Shown here one piece after another: positions 1 to 7,091 of a stretch of DNA of 38,927 nucleotides (positions are counted from its first letter, which is position 1; each line of letters starts with the position of its first letter). This stretch comes from Patulibacter medicamentivorans (GTDB lineage Bacteria > Actinomycetota > Thermoleophilia > Solirubrobacterales > Solirubrobacteraceae). A program made the position numbers and the translations under genes. The DNA lies in contig NZ_AGUD01000216.1 of NCBI RefSeq assembly GCF_000240225.1, positions 1 through 38,927 of the forward strand, written 5' to 3'. The notes under the pieces were generated by a model. That model was not told where the DNA came from. It saw nothing but the letters and a program-made list of their open reading frames with translations, and did no database searches.

Positions 1-153
1 GCGGGCCCGCGCCGCCGACGCGCCGGGTCGCCAGCGCACGGTGCGGCTGCGGGCTGAGCGCTGATCTGGACCGCGGCCCGCCGGCTCGCTCGACCTGGCC
101 TCCCGGCTCCGGCCCGCCGGGCTCGCACCGACGGGCCGTCGTGCGGCGAGCCC

Positions 154-174
154 GCGCCGGCATGCTCCCGGCGC
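154..174 (-). terminator. Possible hairpin terminator after trpB2
   Basis: Perfect 7-base arms GCGCCGG (154-160) and CCGGCGC (168-174) enclose a 7-base loop, 18-38 bases past the trpB stop codon. There is no T tract, so intrinsic termination is uncertain. Nothing else in positions 1-191 looks like a gene. Confidence 0.25.
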
Positions 175-191
175 GGCGCTCCCGGGCTCCG

Positions 192-1559
192 CTACGCGAT
201 CGCCGGCGCCCCCGCCGGCAGCTCGGCCAGGGCGCGGTCACGCTCCTCGGGCGAGAACTCGGGGTCCTCCAGGTCGCCGGCCAGGTAGGCGTCGTAGGCG
301 GCCATGTCGAAGTGGCCGTGGCCGGAGAGCAGGAAGAGGATCGTCCGCTCCTCGCCCGCCTCGTCGGCGCGCTCGGCCTCGATCAGCGCCGAGCGGACGG
401 CATGGGCGGACTCGGGCGCCGGCACGATGCCCTCGGCGCGAGCGAAGGTCAGCGCGGCCTCGAAGGTCTCGTTCTGGCGGACCGCCCGCGCCTCGACCTC
501 GCCGGCCCGGACCATCGCCGACAGCAGCGGTGCCATCCCGTGGTAGCGCAGGCCGCCGGCGTGGACCGGCGGCGGGACGAAGCCGTGGCCGAGCGTGTGC
601 ATCGGCAGCAGCGGCGTCAGGCCCGAGGCGTCGCCGAAGTCGTAGCCGTAGACGCCCTGGGTCAGGGTCGGGCAGGCGGCCGGCTCGGTGGCGACGAAGC
701 GCGTGCCCAGGCCCCGGCGCTGCTTCTCGCGCCACCACGGGAACGCGATCCCCGCGAAGTTCGACCCGCCGCCGGCCGACGCGACGACCACGTCGGGGGT
801 GTCGCCGGCGAGCGCCAGCTGGGCGATCGTCTCCTGGCCGATCACGGTCTGGTGCAGGAGCACGTGGTTCAGCACCGAGCCGAGCGAGTAGTTCGTGTCG
901 GGGCGCTGCGCGGCCAGCTCGACCGCCTCGCTGATCGCGATCCCGAGCGAGCCGGTCTCGAACGCGGCGTTCTGCCGGCCCGCCTCGGTGCGGTCGCTCG
1001 GCGAGCGGTGCACCTCTGCGCCCCAGGTGCGCATCATCGAGCGGCGGTACGGCTTCTGGTCGTACGAGGAGCCGACCATGTAGATCTCGATCTCGAGGCC
1101 GAACATCGCCCCGGCGAACGACAGCGCGCTGCCCCACTGGCCGGCGCCGGTCTCGGTCGTCAGCTTCGCGATCCCGGCCTGCTGGTTGTAGTAGGCCTGC
1201 GCGATCGCGCTGTTGGGCTTGTGCGACCCGGCGGGGGAGACGCCCTCGTACTTGTAGTAGATCCGCGACCGCGTGCCGACGGCCTCCTCCAGCCGGTGGG
1301 CGCGGAAGAGCGGCGTCGGCCGCCACAGGCCGAGCGCCTCGCGGACGGGCTCGGGGATCGCGATCTCGTGCTCGGAGGAGACCTCCTGCTCGATCACCTG
1401 GGGCGGGAAGATCGCCGCCAGGTCGTCCGGGCCGGCGGGCTGCATCGTGGCCGGGCTCAGCGGCGGCAGCGCCCCGCCGGGCAGCTCTGGGAGGAGGTTG
1501 ATCCAGTGGCTCGGGATCTGGTCCTCGGAGAGCAGGAACTTCGTCGTGCGATCGCTCAT
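192..1559 (-). CDS. trpB: Tryptophan synthase beta-like protein (TrpB2 type)
   Basis: A 455-residue PLP enzyme of the TrpB2 branch, predicted to make tryptophan from indole and serine in the cytoplasm. The N-terminus has the TrpB2-style stretch with [15 protein letters not shown] at about residues 15-29. The PLP lysine is K114 in GSHKPNSA, and the glycine-rich phosphate-binding loop is AGGGSNFAG. The length fits TrpB2 (longer than the roughly 400-residue TrpB1). The ATG at 1559 begins MSDRTTKF; a longer reading to 1679 adds only low-complexity arginine/alanine sequence and was not used. No trpA or other tryptophan gene adjoins it. TrpB2 proteins are often solitary and act as indole-salvage enzymes, so salvage is more likely than a role in an alpha-beta complex. 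The family assignment is strong; the physiological role is inferred. Confidence 0.9.
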   Translation of the reverse strand: MSDRTTKFLLSEDQIPSHWINLLPELPGGALPPLSPATMQPAGPDDLAAIFPPQVIEQEVSSEHEIAIPEPVREALGLWRPTPLFRAHRLEEAVGTRSRIYYKYEGVSPAGSHKPNSAIAQAYYNQQAGIAKLTTETGAGQWGSALSFAGAMFGLEIEIYMVGSSYDQKPYRRSMMRTWGAEVHRSPSDRTEAGRQNAAFETGSLGIAISEAVELAAQRPDTNYSLGSVLNHVLLHQTVIGQETIAQLALAGDTPDVVVASAGGGSNFAGIAFPWWREKQRRGLGTRFVATEPAACPTLTQGVYGYDFGDASGLTPLLPMHTLGHGFVPPPVHAGGLRYHGMAPLLSAMVRAGEVEARAVRQNETFEAALTFARAEGIVPAPESAHAVRSALIEAERADEAGEERTILFLLSGHGHFDMAAYDAYLAGDLEDPEFSPEERDRALAELPAGAPAIA

Positions 1560-1720
1560 GCGGTGTCTGTGGTCCGGGGGTCGGGTGGTGTCGCGCGATC
1601 GTACGGCCGCGGCGGCGCGCGCGGCAGCCGAGTGTCGAACCGGGGCGATCGAGCCGGGAACGGGCGCGCTCCCCTCCACTCGTGGGCCGTCCGATCGGCG
1701 CCTTCCCCCGCGTGCCGTCC

Positions 1721-1726
1721 TAGGCT
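1721..1726 (+). promoter_or_regulatory. Possible -10 element, leaderless start
   Basis: TAGGCT lies exactly 6 bases before the ATG at 1733, which would put the transcription start on or next to the start codon. I see no convincing -35 box. It matches the spacing seen before several other genes in the window. Confidence 0.35.
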
Positions 1727-1732
1727 GCAGCG

Positions 1733-2215
1733 ATGCGTGAGGTGACCGGGAACCAGGAGCACGGACGACGGCGACGGCGGGCGAGGGCCGCCGCGGCGAT
1801 CGCCGTCACGGCCGGCCTGCTCGCGCCGCCGGCCCTGGCGGCGCCCGCCTCGGCCGGGACGATCGTCCTCGGCAACGCCGCCTACGCCCCCAACGGCAGC
1901 GGCTTCGGCACCGCCAAGCCGCGCGTGATCTTCAACGGCGGCGCCCCCAGCGGCCGCGTCGAGCGGATCCGCTGGACCGGCTGGGGCCACCGGATCGCCA
2001 CCGGCCGCGGCTACACCCCGATCTACCGGCCCGAGGGCGGCTACTACCGCCGCCTCGGCCGGATCCAGCTGCGCGCGAGCGGCCGCGGCACCTGCCCGGG
2101 CACCAGCCAGCGGGCCTACCTGAAGCTGCGGGCGCGGGTCGTGTCGAAGCCCGGCGGTCGGCTGGGCAAGTGGTTCAGCTGGAGCGGGTCGCGGACGATC
2201 TGCACCTTCGACTGA
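1733..2215 (+). CDS. Small secreted protein of unknown function
   Basis: A 160-residue protein with a clear Sec signal: an arginine-rich start (RRRRRARA), a hydrophobic stretch around residues 20-35 and Ala-x-Ala-type cleavage near APASAGT (about residue 42). The mature part is basic and rich in Gly, Arg and Tyr, with two cysteines, one in RGTCPGTS and one in SRTICTFD at the extreme C-terminus, which may form a disulfide. I do not recognise the family. It is probably exported to the cell surface or medium. The ATG at 1733 has no ribosome-binding site but follows TAGGCT by 6 bases, which suggests a leaderless message. The neighbours (TrpB2 and a NERD protein) give no hint of function. Confidence 0.7.
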   Translation: MREVTGNQEHGRRRRRARAAAAIAVTAGLLAPPALAAPASAGTIVLGNAAYAPNGSGFGTAKPRVIFNGGAPSGRVERIRWTGWGHRIATGRGYTPIYRPEGGYYRRLGRIQLRASGRGTCPGTSQRAYLKLRARVVSKPGGRLGKWFSWSGSRTICTFD

Positions 2216-2236
2216 CCGCTGACCAGCCACTGACCG

Positions 2237-2905
2237 CTAGGCGACGGGAAACCGCGTCGCCAACTCGCCAGCGAGCGCCCGGACCAGATCGTCGCCCAGC
2301 GTGCCCCCGGCGTTGATCCCCTTCGCCAACGCCCGTGGGTACACCAGCGGGTAGCCCTTGCAGCGCAGCGTGCCGATCAGGGGAAGGTCGGCCTCGACGA
2401 AGCACAGCGCCCCGCGAACGGGCACCTCGGGTGCGGTCTCGTGGACGACGGCCTCGACCAGCGACGCCTGCGTGGCGAGCCCTTCGACCAGCGCGGTCTT
2501 GTCGCGGCCGGCGATCGTCAGCCGCTCGTCTCCGAACAGGGGCTTGCGAACTGCGACCTTGCCCACGTACCGCTTGCTGTCGATCACCCAGACGCCCGAC
2601 CGGGCGATGACGATGTGGTCGATGTTCGCGCGGCTGCGCGGGATGCGACGATCGTGCAGGACCACGGCTCCGTCAGCCAGGTGCGTCGCAAGCGCCTGCG
2701 CGACCTGTTCCTCGCCGGCGGCTCCGCGGGCCCAGGCCGTCTCATGCGTCGGTTCGTTGCTGAGGGCGAGGACGACCGTGCCGAGTCGCGGGTAACGCTC
2801 GCGAACTCGCTGCTCGCGCTTCGCGCGCCGCCGCTCATGCTCGCGGCGGGCACTGGCGCCGGGCGTGCCCCGCTCGATCTGGCCGTCGTCGTCGCTCAAG
2901 CTCAC
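2237..2905 (-). CDS. NERD-domain (nuclease-related) protein
   Basis: A 222-residue protein. Residues 1-40 are charged and probably disordered or coiled. A nuclease-related domain follows: the GAAGEEQVAQAL helix (about 61-72), the strand NIDHIVI (94-100) and GVWVIDSKRYVGKV (104-117). The NERD pattern of Glu, then Asp (D96), then Asp-x-Lys (D109, K111) is intact, so the PD-(D/E)xK-like active site could work. The family is linked to DNA processing, but the substrate is unknown. The GTG start at 2905 has a GGAGAGAGAC purine tract before it. A shorter, active-site-altered relative lies at 32813-33235. The downstream end faces the secreted-protein gene with 21 bases between the two stops. Confidence 0.82.
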   Translation of the reverse strand: MSLSDDDGQIERGTPGASARREHERRRAKREQRVRERYPRLGTVVLALSNEPTHETAWARGAAGEEQVAQALATHLADGAVVLHDRRIPRSRANIDHIVIARSGVWVIDSKRYVGKVAVRKPLFGDERLTIAGRDKTALVEGLATQASLVEAVVHETAPEVPVRGALCFVEADLPLIGTLRCKGYPLVYPRALAKGINAGGTLGDDLVRALAGELATRFPVA

Positions 2906-3073
2906 CGTCTCTCTCCGACGGCCCGCCCGCCCGGCTTGAGCTGCGACGGGTGTCGCGGACGCACGATCGATCCACGATCCAGTCGAGGGCTGCCGAGCCT
3001 CAGCCCGGGCGGCCCGGGTTCGCTGGCCCTTGCCTTCTGCAGTGGACCGGCTGCTGCCGAATCGCCCCTACTT

Positions 3074-3112
3074 CGGCACGAAATCGGCACGGATCGACCC
3101 TGGATCCGGCAC
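3074..3112 (+). promoter_or_regulatory. Phased CGGCAC repeat array
   Basis: Three exact CGGCAC copies start at 3074, 3085 and 3107, spaced 11 and 22 bases apart, so they lie on one face of the helix. The last begins 31 bases before the ATG at 3138 and reads CCGGCACAG. The same 11 + 22 arrangement recurs before the paralogous gene at 27937 and, decayed, before 4907. This is probably an operator or activator site; the binding protein is unknown. Confidence 0.5.
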
Positions 3113-3137
3113 AGGCGCTCGGGCGAACGTTGTGGCC

Positions 3138-3926
3138 ATGAGTCTCCCGTCGCCCGAGGGTCCGCTGCCGTCCAGTCGACCGCCGATCAACGAACCCGCG
3201 TGGAGGCTCCGGGCCACGGAGGCGATCGCCGAGGGCGCGATCGAGACGCTGCGGGAGCTGGTGACCGACGTCGGCGACCCGCTCGACGCCTCGCTGCTGG
3301 GATCTCGGGCCTGCGGGGTGTGGTGGTCGCCGGGGACGGAGACCGTAGCGCCCGGCGTGGTCGTCGAGCGGCGGGTCGGCCGCTGCTACGCCGCCGTGCT
3401 CGAGCGACAGGGCGACGCCGTCTCCCTGGCCGCGTTGCGGGCGCTGCAGCTCGGCGGCAGCAACGGCGTCGTGCCCGAGGCCCGCGCGGCCGGGGATCGC
3501 CTCGCGGCGACCGGCGTCGACGAGCCCAGCTGGTGGCTCGGCGACGCGCGGCCCAGGGCACGGCGTGGTGCGCGCCTCTGCTGGGAGGCAGGGGCGCATC
3601 GCTTCACGTCGTTCCTGTTGGAGACCGAGCACCTGGGCCTGGTCGTGACGCTGGGCGTGGCCGCGCAGCAGGATCGCTCGGGCGTCGCCGGTGACGTGGC
3701 GCTGTTCGCCGACCTGGACTGGTTCGGCGAGGCCCTTCGCGAGGCGCACGACGAGGGGCCGCGGCTGGAGCGCGCGACGGTCTCGAGCGTCTGCCGCCAG
3801 ATCCGACGGACGATCGAGCGGACCGACCTCCTGGGGACCGGCGACCCGCCCGGGCAGTGCGATCCCGAGCGGGACTATGCGGCCCTTCGCGGCCTGGCGC
3901 AGCGTTGGACGACCGGGCCCGCGTGA
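3138..3926 (+). CDS. Unknown protein, paralogue of the product at 27937-28794
   Basis: A 262-residue soluble protein with no signal peptide or membrane segment. I do not recognise a named domain. It shares its layout with the protein at 27937: an alanine-rich helical segment, then AATGVDEPSWW here against VAAGVPRPSWW there, then a predicted beta-rich part, and near the end ERTDLLGTGDPP against ERTEQVGDP. Similar layouts occur in actinobacterial hypothetical proteins with no assigned activity, as far as I recall. The ATG at 3138 (MSLPSPEG) was chosen because the upstream in-frame codons have poor third-position GC and contain the CGGCAC array. It is followed by 123 bases before the next gene. 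The function is unknown. Confidence 0.72.
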   Translation: MSLPSPEGPLPSSRPPINEPAWRLRATEAIAEGAIETLRELVTDVGDPLDASLLGSRACGVWWSPGTETVAPGVVVERRVGRCYAAVLERQGDAVSLAALRALQLGGSNGVVPEARAAGDRLAATGVDEPSWWLGDARPRARRGARLCWEAGAHRFTSFLLETEHLGLVVTLGVAAQQDRSGVAGDVALFADLDWFGEALREAHDEGPRLERATVSSVCRQIRRTIERTDLLGTGDPPGQCDPERDYAALRGLAQRWTTGPA

Positions 3927-4014
3927 CCGTCGTTCGGCCTGGATCGCGTCCTCGCGACGGGGCTCCGCAACAGATCCTCTGGTGTTTCACATCCGTGCCG
4001 GTCCCCGTGCGCGG

Positions 4015-4042
4015 TTGTCAAACGATCGTGGCTCCGTAAGGA
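4015..4042 (+). promoter_or_regulatory. Promoter of secreted-protein gene 4050
   Basis: TTGTCA (4015-4020), a 16-base spacer and TAAGGA (4037-4042) end 7 bases before the ATG at 4050. The box spacing is normal and the message would be leaderless or nearly so. Confidence 0.5.
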
Positions 4043-4049
4043 TGCGCCC

Positions 4050-4421
4050 ATGCTCGTGCGTCGACGTCTGCTCGCCCCGGTGCTCACCACCGCACTCGCC
4101 CTCGGGTTCACCGGGGCCGCTTCGCCGGTCACGGCGGGGGCGGCGTCAGGCAACCGCGGCTGCGGGGCGATCACCGCCAAGAAGCGGGGGAAGACGGTCA
4201 AGGCGGGCGTCTTCGCCCCGCGTTCGGTCTCCTGTCGCTCGGCCAAGACCGTCGGGCGCCGCTTCTTCCGCTCGTGGCGCCCGTCGCGCGGGTCCGGGCA
4301 GTTCTCCGTCGGCGGCGGCTGGCGCTGCGCGGGCTCGCCCGGTGGCGTCCAGGGCTTCTGCCTGCGCGGCAAGCGCTCGGTCTACCTGACGACCAAGCGC
4401 AAGAGCGGGCGCTGGTACTAG
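4050..4421 (+). CDS. Small secreted cysteine-containing protein
   Basis: A 123-residue protein with an N-terminal Sec signal: LVRRR, then a hydrophobic core LLAPVLTTALALGF, and likely cleavage near TAGAASG (about residue 33). The mature part is about 90 residues, strongly basic, with four cysteines (in RGCGAI, VSCRSA, WRCAGS and GFCLRG), enough for two disulfides. I do not recognise the family; a small extracellular or wall-associated protein is likely. The start follows a plausible promoter (4015-4042) without a ribosome-binding site. Its TAG stop overlaps the stop of the opposite-strand S4 gene inside one CTAG (4418-4421), so there is no room for a terminator between the two genes. Confidence 0.65.
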   Translation: MLVRRRLLAPVLTTALALGFTGAASPVTAGAASGNRGCGAITAKKRGKTVKAGVFAPRSVSCRSAKTVGRRFFRSWRPSRGSGQFSVGGGWRCAGSPGGVQGFCLRGKRSVYLTTKRKSGRWY

Positions 4422-4816
4422 CCGCCTAGGCGCCCGCGCTCCTGCTCCATCCGCCGCCGATCGCGCTTCGTCGGCCGTCGTCCCAGATCGGCGCCGAGCG
4501 GCGCCGCCAGCCGTCGCTGCTCGGCCAGCCGCTCGCGCTCGGCGCGGCTCTCGGCCGATTCCTCGTAGAGCCTGACCGCCTCGCTGGCCGGCCCGCGGCG
4601 CTGGGCGGTCGCGCGCACGACGACACGGAACCGCTGCTGGCCGACGGTGATCGTCAGCTCGTCGCCGGGCCCGACCAGTCGCGAGGGCTTGAGCGGCTTG
4701 CCGTCGCGCTGGACGTGGCCGGCCCCGATCGCCTCGACGGCCAGCGCCCGGGTCTTGAAGAACCGCGCGGCCCAGAGCCAGCGGTCGGCGCGGACCGGGT
4801 CGGCGGGATCGGCCAT
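4418..4816 (-). CDS. S4-domain RNA-binding protein (Hsp15-like)
   Basis: A 132-residue cytoplasmic protein. The S4 domain occupies about residues 10-60, with VRADRWLWAARFFKTR, then AIGAGHVQRDGKPLKPS, then LVGPGDELTI, the standard RNA-binding fold. The C-terminal half is charged (REERLAEQRR-like and KRDRRRMEQERGR stretches), as in Hsp15/YrfH, which binds free 50S subunits carrying stalled nascent chains. That role is likely but inferred from the family. The ATG at 4816 (MADPADPV) fits the domain start; a longer reading to 5110 runs antisense through the coiled-coil gene and was rejected. It is convergent with 4050-4421, sharing CTAG. Confidence 0.85.
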   Translation of the reverse strand: MADPADPVRADRWLWAARFFKTRALAVEAIGAGHVQRDGKPLKPSRLVGPGDELTITVGQQRFRVVVRATAQRRGPASEAVRLYEESAESRAERERLAEQRRLAAPLGADLGRRPTKRDRRRMEQERGRLGG

Positions 4817-4844
4817 CGCTGGATCCTCGCATTCGACACGATCT

Positions 4845-4883
4845 CGCCTCGCTCTCGATACAGACGACCCGTTGTTCCGGCAC
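4845..4883 (+). promoter_or_regulatory. Decayed CGGCAC array before the coiled-coil/sirtuin pair
   Basis: CGGCACAG at 4878 is preceded at 22 bases by CGATAC (4856) and at 33 bases by CGCCTC (4845), the same register as the arrays at 3074 and 27874. From CGGCACAGCGG to the start codon the sequence closely resembles the one before 27937 (ACACCAT-x-GG-x-CCATG against GCACCAT-x-GG-x-CCATG). Confidence 0.35.
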
Positions 4884-4906
4884 AGCGGCCCTGACACCAT
4901 TGGACC

Positions 4907-5158
4907 ATGTCGATCGCGAAGACGCTCGAGCAGATCAAGCGCACGCTGATCAGCATGGACCGCCGTCTGGAGGTGCACGTCGACCTGCTGGCGGCGACGG
5001 TGCCCGCGCTCCAGCGGCAGGGAGAGGTCCTCGGGCGCAACACGGCGGCGTTGGAACGCCACACGACGGTCCTCGAACGCCAGGTCGAGCGCAGCAACAT
5101 GCTCACGCAAGCGGTGCTCCGGGCCCTCGAGCGGTGGGACGAGCCGCGCCGCTCGTGA
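4907..5158 (+). CDS. Short coiled-coil protein coupled to the sirtuin gene
   Basis: An 83-residue protein predicted to be one long amphipathic helix, with heptad-like leucines from about residues 4-75 (TLEQIKRTLISMDRRLE, then VLERQVERSNMLTQAVLRALE). It has no signal, membrane segment or cysteine. I do not recognise a family; an oligomerising partner or scaffold is possible. Its TGA stop overlaps the GTG start of the Sir2 gene in GTGA (5155-5158), so the two are very likely co-translated and may work together. There is no ribosome-binding site before the ATG at 4907. The upstream region carries the CGGCACAG element shared with the unknown genes at 3138 and 27937. Confidence 0.7.
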   Translation: MSIAKTLEQIKRTLISMDRRLEVHVDLLAATVPALQRQGEVLGRNTAALERHTTVLERQVERSNMLTQAVLRALERWDEPRRS

Positions 5159-6015
5159 GCACCACCGACGACACGCGACCGCTGTCGACGATCGACGCCG
5201 GCCTCGACCCGCTCGTCGACCTGCTCGCGACCGGCGACGTCCTCGTGCTCACCGGCGCCGGCGTCTCGACCGACTCCGGGATCCCCGACTACCGCGGTCC
5301 CGACGGGGAGCGGCGGGTGACGCCGATGCAGTTCCGCGAGTTCACCGACAGCTCGGCCGCGCGCCAGCGCTACTGGGCGCGGGCGTTCGTCGGCTGGCAG
5401 CGGTTCTCGTCGGTCGTCCCCAACGCCGGACACGAGGCGATCGCGCGGCTGCAGGGCGCCGGCCACGTCGGCTCGGTGATCACGCAGAACGTCGACGGGC
5501 TCCATCAGCGCGCGGGCACCCGCGACGTGGTCGAGTTGCACGGCTCGCTCGCCGACGTGGTCTGCCTGACCTGCCGGGACCGCAGCAGCCGCTGGGATCT
5601 CGAGCGGCGGATGCGCCGCGACAACCCCTCGTTCGTCGCCGCCGACCACGAGATCCGTCCCGACGGCGACGTCGCCCTGAACGACCTCGAGGTCGCGTCG
5701 TTCGTCGTCCCGCGATGCCTGGTCTGCGCGCAGGACACGCTCAAGCCGGACGTCGTCTTCTTCGGCGAATCGGTGCCCAGGGCCCGGGTCGAGCGCTGCT
5801 TCGACCTCACCGACCGGGCCGCCGCGCTGCTGGTGCTCGGGTCCTCGCTGAAGGTCTTCTCCGGCTACCGGTTCGTCCGTCGCGCCGCGGCGCGCGGAAT
5901 CCCGGTCGCGATCGTCACGCGCGGCCCGACCCGCGGCGACGGCGAGGCGACCCTGCGGATCGACGCCGGACTGGGGGAGACCCTGACCGCGCTCGGCGAC
6001 CGGTTGGGGGTCTAG
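5155..6015 (+). CDS. cobB: NAD-dependent protein deacetylase, Sir2 family
   Basis: A 286-residue sirtuin. It uses NAD+ to remove acetyl (or other acyl) groups from protein lysines, for example on acyl-CoA synthetases. Visible motifs are the NAD-binding GAGVSTDSGIPDYRGPD (34-50), QNVDGLH (111-117), the catalytic histidine H129 in ELHGS, and the zinc cysteines C137, C140, C188 and C191 (CLTC and CLVC). The C-terminal NAD site reads LGSSLKVFSGYRF. The loop between the cysteine pairs is long, about 47 residues. The GTG start at 5155 overlaps the upstream stop by 4 bases; the alternative upstream starts lie inside the coiled-coil gene. Its TAG stop shares CTAG (6012-6015) with the convergent neighbour. 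Confidence 0.93.
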   Translation: MSTTDDTRPLSTIDAGLDPLVDLLATGDVLVLTGAGVSTDSGIPDYRGPDGERRVTPMQFREFTDSSAARQRYWARAFVGWQRFSSVVPNAGHEAIARLQGAGHVGSVITQNVDGLHQRAGTRDVVELHGSLADVVCLTCRDRSSRWDLERRMRRDNPSFVAADHEIRPDGDVALNDLEVASFVVPRCLVCAQDTLKPDVVFFGESVPRARVERCFDLTDRAAALLVLGSSLKVFSGYRFVRRAAARGIPVAIVTRGPTRGDGEATLRIDAGLGETLTALGDRLGV

Positions 6016-6410
6016 GCGGCCTGGCCGCCGAGGATCCGGACGAAGCGCTCGATCCGGTGGCGCTCCTGCTCGGGCAGCGCGCCGTCGACCTCGACCAGCA
6101 GCGTCATCGGGGCGCGCTTGGTCGCCCACTCGCGAGCGGCGTCGCTGAAGCCGCCGGCGATCCAGACCAGCGCCAGGCCGCCGGCGTGGGCGATCACGGT
6201 CCGCTCCTGCTCCTCGGGCGTCGCCTCGGTCCGCACGACCGAGATCGCCGTCGCCCCGATCGCCCGCGCGACCTCGTCGATCGCGCCGAGCCCGCCCTCG
6301 TCGACCAGCACCGCGACCTCGCCGTCGCCGAGCATGTCGGCCGCCCACGACTCGGGCGCGCCGTTCAGCGCGGCGGGTACGGCGACGACACGGAACAGCG
6401 GAGCGGCCAC
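6012..6410 (-). CDS. Conserved-looking protein of unknown function
   Basis: A 132-residue soluble protein. It alternates strands and helices (LFRVVAVPAAL, EVAVLVDEGGL, AISVVRTEA, GLALVWIAGGF, MTLLVEVDGAL), suggesting a compact alpha/beta fold, but I cannot name the family. There are no signal or membrane segments. I chose the GTG at 6410 over the GTG at 6419 because TAGCGT (6423-6418) lies 7 bases before it, matching the leaderless spacing seen elsewhere. The stop overlaps the sirtuin stop in CTAG. The function is unknown. Confidence 0.6.
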   Translation of the reverse strand: MAAPLFRVVAVPAALNGAPESWAADMLGDGEVAVLVDEGGLGAIDEVARAIGATAISVVRTEATPEEQERTVIAHAGGLALVWIAGGFSDAAREWATKRAPMTLLVEVDGALPEQERHRIERFVRILGGQAA

Positions 6411-6532
6411 GCCCGTCACGCTACCGGCGACGCGCCGCGCCCGACGTGCGGCCCGGACGATCGTCGGTGCGGCGAGGAGGAGCGCGCGAGGGAAGCGCCT
6501 GCCCGCAGCGGCGCGGCCGCCCGCCCGCGCCG

Positions 6533-7000
6533 CTACTCGTCGCGCGTCAGCCGCCGGACGTCGGCTCCGGTCAGCGCGACCAGGTCGGCGGGTGCCAGCT
6601 CGATCTCCAGCCCACGGCGGCCGGCGCTGACCGCGATCGTGTCGTGGGCCTCGGCGCTCTCGTCGAGCAGCGTCGGCAGCCGCCGTCGCTGGCCGACGGG
6701 GCTGATCCCGCCGGTGACGTAGCCGGTCAGCGACTCTGCCCGCTGGGGGTCGAGCATCGCCGTGCGCTTGCCGAGCGCCCGCAGGTCGAGCGTGGCCGAG
6801 ACGGGCAGGACGCAGACCGTCGGCTGATCCGCGCGCTGGACCAGCAGCGTCTTGAAGACCCGGGCCGGATCGAGCCCGAGCGCCTGCGCGGCCTCGAGCC
6901 CGTACGAGGCCACCGACGGATCGTGCTCGTACTCGTGGATCTCGAACGCGATGCCCGCCTGTCGCGCGGCACGGGTGGCGGGGGTCTCGTGGCCGGCCAT
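6533..7000 (-). CDS. ybaK: Aminoacyl-tRNA deacylase, YbaK/EbsC family
   Basis: A 155-residue trans-editing protein that hydrolyses mischarged Cys-tRNA(Pro) and related species. The family pattern is clear: EIHEYEHDPSVASYGLEAA near the start, the conserved lysine K50 in RVFKTLLV, VLPVSATLDLRALGK in the middle, and GYVTGGISPVGQRRRLP, the substrate-pocket loop. The length is typical. The ATG at 7000 sits 7 bases after TATCCT (7013-7008), with no ribosome-binding site. A possible -35 box TTGAAG (7034-7029) lies within the palindrome that also serves the divergent gene at 7092, so the two may share a regulator. Confidence 0.92.
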   Translation of the reverse strand: MAGHETPATRAARQAGIAFEIHEYEHDPSVASYGLEAAQALGLDPARVFKTLLVQRADQPTVCVLPVSATLDLRALGKRTAMLDPQRAESLTGYVTGGISPVGQRRRLPTLLDESAEAHDTIAVSAGRRGLEIELAPADLVALTGADVRRLTRDE

Positions 7001-7024
7001 CTGGCGCAGGATAGAGCCGGAGCC

Positions 7025-7055
7025 TTGACTTCAAGTGCGGTTGAGGGTTCATCCT
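7025..7055 (+). promoter_or_regulatory. MerR/SoxR-type promoter
   Basis: The -35 TTGACT (7025-7030) and -10 CATCCT (7050-7055) are 19 bases apart, the long spacer typical of MerR-family promoters. Within it, CTTCAAGT (7029-7036) and TTGAGG (7041-7046) match 13 of 16 arm positions of the SoxR box CCTCAAGT-N2-ACTTGAGG. The site lies between divergent ybaK and the gene at 7092. No merR gene is in the window. Confidence 0.6.
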
Positions 7056-7091
7056 CGGGCAGACCGCATCCGAGACCCGAGGAGCATCGCC

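Noticed and set aside
141-1745. A 534-codon plus-strand frame opposite TrpB2
   Set aside because: The TrpB2 reading has complete PLP-enzyme motifs; this one is Arg/Gly-rich shadow sequence.
3074-3112. CGGCAC elements as sigma-54 (-24/-12) promoters
   Set aside because: The second half (GC at -12) is absent at the required spacing, and sigma-54 is not expected in Actinobacteria.
4826-5110. Longer N-terminus of the S4 protein
   Set aside because: It would run antisense through the whole coiled-coil gene, and the S4 domain begins cleanly after ATG 4816.
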